This document shows positions 60,711 through 64,000 of a DNA stretch of 64,000 nucleotides, piece after piece. The notes under the pieces were generated by a model, which saw only the letters and a list, made by a program, of their open reading frames with translations, searched no databases and was not told where the DNA came from. Position 1 is the stretch's first letter. Every line of letters starts with the position of its first letter. Position numbers and translations under genes: made by a program. The stretch is taken from contig OZ220748.1 in NCBI GenBank assembly GCA_965117035.1, positions 1 through 64,000 on the forward strand, written 5' to 3'. Source of the stretch: CAZENU01 sp965117035 (GTDB lineage Bacteria > Chloroflexota > Dehalococcoidia > Lucifugimonadales > CAZENU01).

Positions 60711-62594
60711 ATGCGCTTCCTCATAGAAACGTGGCATCGCATCGGCGCTCGCCTGTACCTGGCCCTGGGATTCGCGGTGTTCCTGACTCTCGTCTCCGCA
60801 GCGGTAGGCGTCTACTACTTCGAGCGCAGCGGCGACATCAACCATCGGCTCGAGTCCGAGTCCGTACCCGTGTTGGAGTCTACGTGGGCGGTGGCGCGTG
60901 AGGGTGAGCGCCTGCGCGCGCTGGGCCTGAGACTCCTGGTCGAGACCGAATCGGGCTTCGAGCTCGCGCGGGCCGACTCAACGGCCGCGTCCCTGCAACG
61001 GATCGACGACGCCCTCGCCAGACCCCTCGGCCTCCCGGCTCTCGCCGCCGATGCGGCCGCCGTCCGCGATGCGGCCTACGACCTGGCCGACGTCGTGGAC
61101 GAGTTGGTCGTCTACCGGGAAGCGGTGTCGAGCGCCGACGCCGAAATTGCCGGCGTGTTGGCCGGCTTGGAGGGGCTTGCCTCGGATCCCGCGTCGGGCG
61201 AGGTCGCCCTGATGTTGGGGCGGATGCTGCGCTCGGCCGACGAGGCAGCCCTGGACCTGCTGTGGGACGAGTTCGCACGCCTGCCGGCCGCGGGCCTCGA
61301 TCCCAGCTTGGGAAATCGGGTGTACGTCGCACGCGGGCAGCAGCTCGCCCTGCGGTCCAGGGCGAACGAGTTGGCCGCGAGCTTCGGCTCCGCCAGCTCA
61401 GCCGTGGACGATTCCGTGGAGGTCCTGTTGATGGCGGCTCGAGCGGAGTCCGCGTCCACGTTGGAGTCCTCCGTGCGCAGCTTCGACGAGGGACGCGTCC
61501 TGCTGGCGATCATCAGCGTCGCCAGCGTGGCCGCCGCGACACTGACCGCCTGGCTGTGGGTAGGGCAGGGGGTCGTGCAGCGGCTCTCCCGGCTGTCCGA
61601 ACGCATGAGGGGAATGGCAGCCGGGGACATCGAGACGCCCATACCCGAGGTGAGCCAGGACGAGATTGGAGAGCTCGCCGGCGCGTTGGAGGTGTGGCGT
61701 CAGCAGGCCCTGGAGGTGCAGCGCCTCAACCTCGTCGAGCGACTGTACGGAGAGCTGCGGGAGGCGAACGAAGAGCTGCAGCGGATGCAGGACAGACTCG
61801 TCGCCCAGGGCAAGCTCGCGGCATTGGGCGAGCTCGTGTCCGGCGTGGCCCACGAGATGAGCAATCCACTCAACTTCGTCAACAACTTCACCGAGGGTTC
61901 GCTCGAACTGTACGGCGAGCTCAGCGAGATGCTGGAAGGCTACCGGGACAAGATGGACGACGCGGACGTGGCCCTGCTCAACGAGATCAGCGAAGAGCTT
62001 ACGGCCAGCCTGAGACGCGTGCAGACGAACGGAGGGCGCGCGTTCGCTATCGTGGAGCGAATGCGAGGCCTCGGTGTCGTCGGTGGCGACGTGACGCCGG
62101 CGGACCTGAACGCGGTACTGGTGTCGTCGGTCCGGGGCGCCTGCGAAGTCTTCAGGGCGAACTGGGATGACTTCGACATACAGCCCGTCCTGGACCTGGA
62201 CGAGTCGCTTACCGACGTGCCGCTGGTGGAGCAGGACTTCAGGGAGGCGATCGTCAACCTGGTGTCGAATGCCTGTTACGCAATGTGGCTCAAGGACAAC
62301 GACCGCGGTGACGGCTACGAGCCTGTCCTTGCCGTGTCGAGCCGCCGGGCGGGCGAGCTGGTGGAGGTACGGGTGCGGGACAACGGCACCGGCATCGCGG
62401 ACGACATCGTCGGCAGGATATTCGACCCGTTCTTCTCGACGCGCGAAGGCATCCTGGGCGCTGGCCTTGGCCTGCCCATCGCCGCCGACGTGGCGAGAAG
62501 GATGGGCGGCGACCTGTCGGTGGACACGGTCTTCGGCGAGTACGCCGAGCTCACCATGGTCCTGCCCGCCAGGACCGCCGAACAGGACGAGTAG
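60711..62594 (+). CDS. Membrane sensor histidine kinase
   Basis: 627 residues. TM1 at about 14-35 and TM2 at about 265-287 bracket a 230-residue, helix-rich extracytoplasmic sensor region of TorS/four-helix type. A HAMP domain follows (RLSRLSERMRGMAAGDIETP), then a short coiled coil and the H-box GELVSGVAHEMSNPLNFVNN with phosphoacceptor His381. The ATPase has an N-box (REAIVNLVSNACYAMW), a G1 box (RVRDNGTGIADD), an F-box (RIFDPFFSTREG) and a G2 box (GAGLGLPIAADVARRMGG). No response regulator is adjacent, so the partner must lie elsewhere. Position after the secreted and membrane genes may indicate envelope sensing. Confidence 0.93.
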   Translation: MRFLIETWHRIGARLYLALGFAVFLTLVSAAVGVYYFERSGDINHRLESESVPVLESTWAVAREGERLRALGLRLLVETESGFELARADSTAASLQRIDDALARPLGLPALAADAAAVRDAAYDLADVVDELVVYREAVSSADAEIAGVLAGLEGLASDPASGEVALMLGRMLRSADEAALDLLWDEFARLPAAGLDPSLGNRVYVARGQQLALRSRANELAASFGSASSAVDDSVEVLLMAARAESASTLESSVRSFDEGRVLLAIISVASVAAATLTAWLWVGQGVVQRLSRLSERMRGMAAGDIETPIPEVSQDEIGELAGALEVWRQQALEVQRLNLVERLYGELREANEELQRMQDRLVAQGKLAALGELVSGVAHEMSNPLNFVNNFTEGSLELYGELSEMLEGYRDKMDDADVALLNEISEELTASLRRVQTNGGRAFAIVERMRGLGVVGGDVTPADLNAVLVSSVRGACEVFRANWDDFDIQPVLDLDESLTDVPLVEQDFREAIVNLVSNACYAMWLKDNDRGDGYEPVLAVSSRRAGELVEVRVRDNGTGIADDIVGRIFDPFFSTREGILGAGLGLPIAADVARRMGGDLSVDTVFGEYAELTMVLPARTAEQDE

Positions 62595-62641
62595 GGCCGC
62601 GCTCCTCGTTCCCCGGTCGCCTCCTCGGGCCGCGGCTGCCC

Positions 62642-63970
62642 CTAGCGTCTTCGGAAGACCAGGTACCCGAACACGCCTATTGCCAGCATGCCCGCGATCA
62701 CGAGGATGACGATCAGGGTAGTCCGCTGGCGGGGAGACTCGGCTATGCCGCTCAGGGTGCCCCGGACGCGCTCCGCGGCGTTTCCGATGACGGGTATCGA
62801 GGGTCTGCCGGGTGGCACAACCGTCGGCGTCGACGAGGGCGTGGCCGTCGCCGTGGCTGTCGGAGTCGGCGAACTCGTAGGCGTCCGGGTGGCCGTGGCC
62901 GTCGGCGTGTGAGTCGCCGTCGCGGTGGCGGTCGGTGTGGGCGTCGCCGTGGGGGCATCCGTCGCAGTGGCTGTGGGCGTCGCCGTGTGGGTCGGCGTCT
63001 GAGTCGCGGTGGGAGTCGGCGTGTGGGTCGGCGTATGAGTCGCGGTGGGAGTCGGTGTGGGTGTCGGAGTCGCTGTCGGGGTGTGCGTGGGCGTGGCGGA
63101 GGGAGTCGGCGTAGGCGTCGCTGTCGGGGTGGGCGTGTCAGTCGGCGTCGGGGTGTACGTGGCCGTCGGTCGCGGCGTGAAGGTCGCCGTCGGCCGGGGA
63201 GTGTACGTGGCCGTTGGCTTCGGGGTGTGGGTTGCCGTCGGCGTCAACGTCGGTGTCAACGTCGGTGTATGTGCCGGCGTTGGCGTGGCGGTGGGAGTAG
63301 CCGTGGGTGTGGGCGCAGGCGTGTCTGTGTTTGTAGGCGGCGGCGGTGGCTGTTGCTGCTGTTGCGGTTGCTGCGGTTGCTCCTGCTGCTGCGGTTCGTC
63401 CCCGTAGCAATGGCTGCCTCTCTTTACCCTGACCGGTCTGTCCGCCGGCGCTGTGATCACGTCCTTGTCATACACGTCTATTGTCATCGCTGAGGGGCGG
63501 GAGAGATGGTGACTCCTCCAGCCGGGATGAAGGTCGATGCAGACCGTTCTGCCCGTCGTCGCCACGCCATCGTCGGGCACGAGGAACGTCATCTCGCGGG
63601 TCTGCTGGGGCGGTCGCCGGCCTCCTCTGAACGCCCATGCGATCAACTGGTCGGCAAAGATGCCCTCCGCATCGTTCCACGTATCGAATACCCTGACCCC
63701 ACCCCTGATGATCGCGGTCGATGTCACCGCAAGCGGGTCGCTGATGCGCACCGTCACCGTGACCCTGGCCCCTTCCCGTACCGGTGACGGCGAAACGCTC
63801 TCCATCCACACGGTGGGCAGCGACTGCGCGCTGGCGTCCCTGTCGGAGGTGACGTCTGCCAGGACGAGATAGGTGATGAGAGCGACGAACGGAAGAGTCG
63901 CCGCGATGAGGACACGAAGCAGCCGGTCCGCAGGGACCGGCCCGGTCCGCCGAATGGGTGTCGAAGCCAT
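62642..63970 (-). CDS. Membrane-anchored surface protein with Thr/Pro stalk
   Basis: 442 residues. An N-terminal hydrophobic segment at about 18-38 (LLRVLIAATLPFVALITYLV) is followed by a beta-rich domain to about residue 185 (ESVSPSPVREGARVTVTVRI, later REMTFLVPDDGVATTGRTVC with two cysteines). A Gln/Pro run (about 190-210) leads to about 190 residues of Thr-Pro-Thr-Ala repeats, then a C-terminal TM segment (TTLIVILVIAGMLAIGVFGY) and a basic RRR end. The layout is that of a wall- or membrane-anchored protein with an extended, possibly glycosylated stalk. The ligand or enzyme activity of the N-terminal domain is unknown. Confidence 0.85.
   Translation of the reverse strand: MASTPIRRTGPVPADRLLRVLIAATLPFVALITYLVLADVTSDRDASAQSLPTVWMESVSPSPVREGARVTVTVRISDPLAVTSTAIIRGGVRVFDTWNDAEGIFADQLIAWAFRGGRRPPQQTREMTFLVPDDGVATTGRTVCIDLHPGWRSHHLSRPSAMTIDVYDKDVITAPADRPVRVKRGSHCYGDEPQQQEQPQQPQQQQQPPPPPTNTDTPAPTPTATPTATPTPAHTPTLTPTLTPTATHTPKPTATYTPRPTATFTPRPTATYTPTPTDTPTPTATPTPTPSATPTHTPTATPTPTPTPTATHTPTHTPTPTATQTPTHTATPTATATDAPTATPTPTATATATHTPTATATRTPTSSPTPTATATATPSSTPTVVPPGRPSIPVIGNAAERVRGTLSGIAESPRQRTTLIVILVIAGMLAIGVFGYLVFRRR
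62830..63390 (-). repeat. Low-complexity Thr/Pro/Ala coding repeat
   Basis: About 560 bases of short, imperfect GT- and CG-rich repeats (GTCGGCGT-like words on the plus strand) encode the Thr-Pro stalk, next to a CAG/CAA-type Gln tract near 63345-63400. Such tracts vary in length by slippage and are prone to assembly error. Confidence 0.8.
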
Positions 63971-64000
63971 CGCCCGTCAGGCCGGGTTCGAACGCCGGCC

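Noticed and set aside
62830..63390. CRISPR-like array of short repeats
   Set aside because: The repeats are imperfect, a few bases long and in frame, coding for a Thr-Pro stalk; there are no regular unique spacers.

Overview
The window is GC-rich, gene-dense bacterial DNA with short intergenic gaps, frequent 4-bp ATGA/GTGA gene overlaps and ordinary use of UGA as a stop. The gene content suggests an uncultured marine, possibly sponge-associated, member of the Chloroflexota (SAR202-like). The pointers are Thr/Pro-rich stalk proteins, Calx-beta and LRR surface proteins, a dimethylglycine-dehydrogenase-type flavoprotein with a sugar-acid operon, and a large fully reducing PKS. This assignment is an inference from content, not from a marker gene; no rRNA or tRNA gene was seen.

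Layout. (1) 1-10.1 kb: the end of an integrative/conjugative element, with a VirB4-like ATPase (cut by the window edge), a coupling-protein-like ATPase, a replication-relaxation-like protein, two small HTH proteins, a ribbon-helix-helix protein and two closely related large serine recombinases. The second recombinase runs into what looks like flanking DNA. (2) 10.1-16.2 kb: decayed DNA with a CorA-like remnant, a 126-bp MITE-like element, and a Calx-beta repeat surface protein whose 5' end is cut off by an IS1182-type insertion sequence. (3) 16.3-19.3 kb: a tandem UspA protein, an ERG4/ERG24-type sterol-reductase-like membrane protein, and a thioredoxin-like lipoprotein. In the lipoprotein gene an in-frame UGA sits at the first position of the CxxC motif and is followed by a SECIS-like hairpin, so it is a probable selenoprotein. 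(4) 19.4-31.8 kb: a lipid/polyketide locus. It has one 3406-residue PKS (KS-AT-DH-MT-ER-KR-ACP, then KS and a degenerate AT), followed by a free ACP, an Sfp-type phosphopantetheinyl transferase and an alpha/beta hydrolase behind their own promoter. The predicted product is a saturated, methyl-branched acyl chain. (5) 31.8-40.8 kb: an NCS2-type permease with a C-terminal ATPase-like domain, a formamidase-like protein, and a five-gene catabolic operon (flavoprotein-GCV_T fusion, 2-hydroxyacid dehydrogenase, FGGY kinase, class II aldolase, small DUF6379-like protein).

(6) 40.9-54.0 kb: redox and iron. It holds a peroxiredoxin, a DtxR/MntR-type repressor divergent from a ferric-iron ABC permease/ATPase pair, a DUF151-like protein and ferritin. 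On the minus strand follows an operon that mixes glycosylation and iron genes: a triple fusion of LPG-synthase-type membrane domain, phosphatase and GT2; a Fea1-like lipoprotein; an FbpA-like iron-binding lipoprotein; a GT39-like membrane protein; and a small membrane protein. The iron transporter is therefore split between two transcription units. (7) 54.0-64 kb: cell-surface and signalling genes. These are an LRR protein with an LPxTG-like tail, two related four-TM proteins flanking a secreted PPC-domain protein, a membrane histidine kinase, and a Thr/Pro-stalk membrane-anchored protein.
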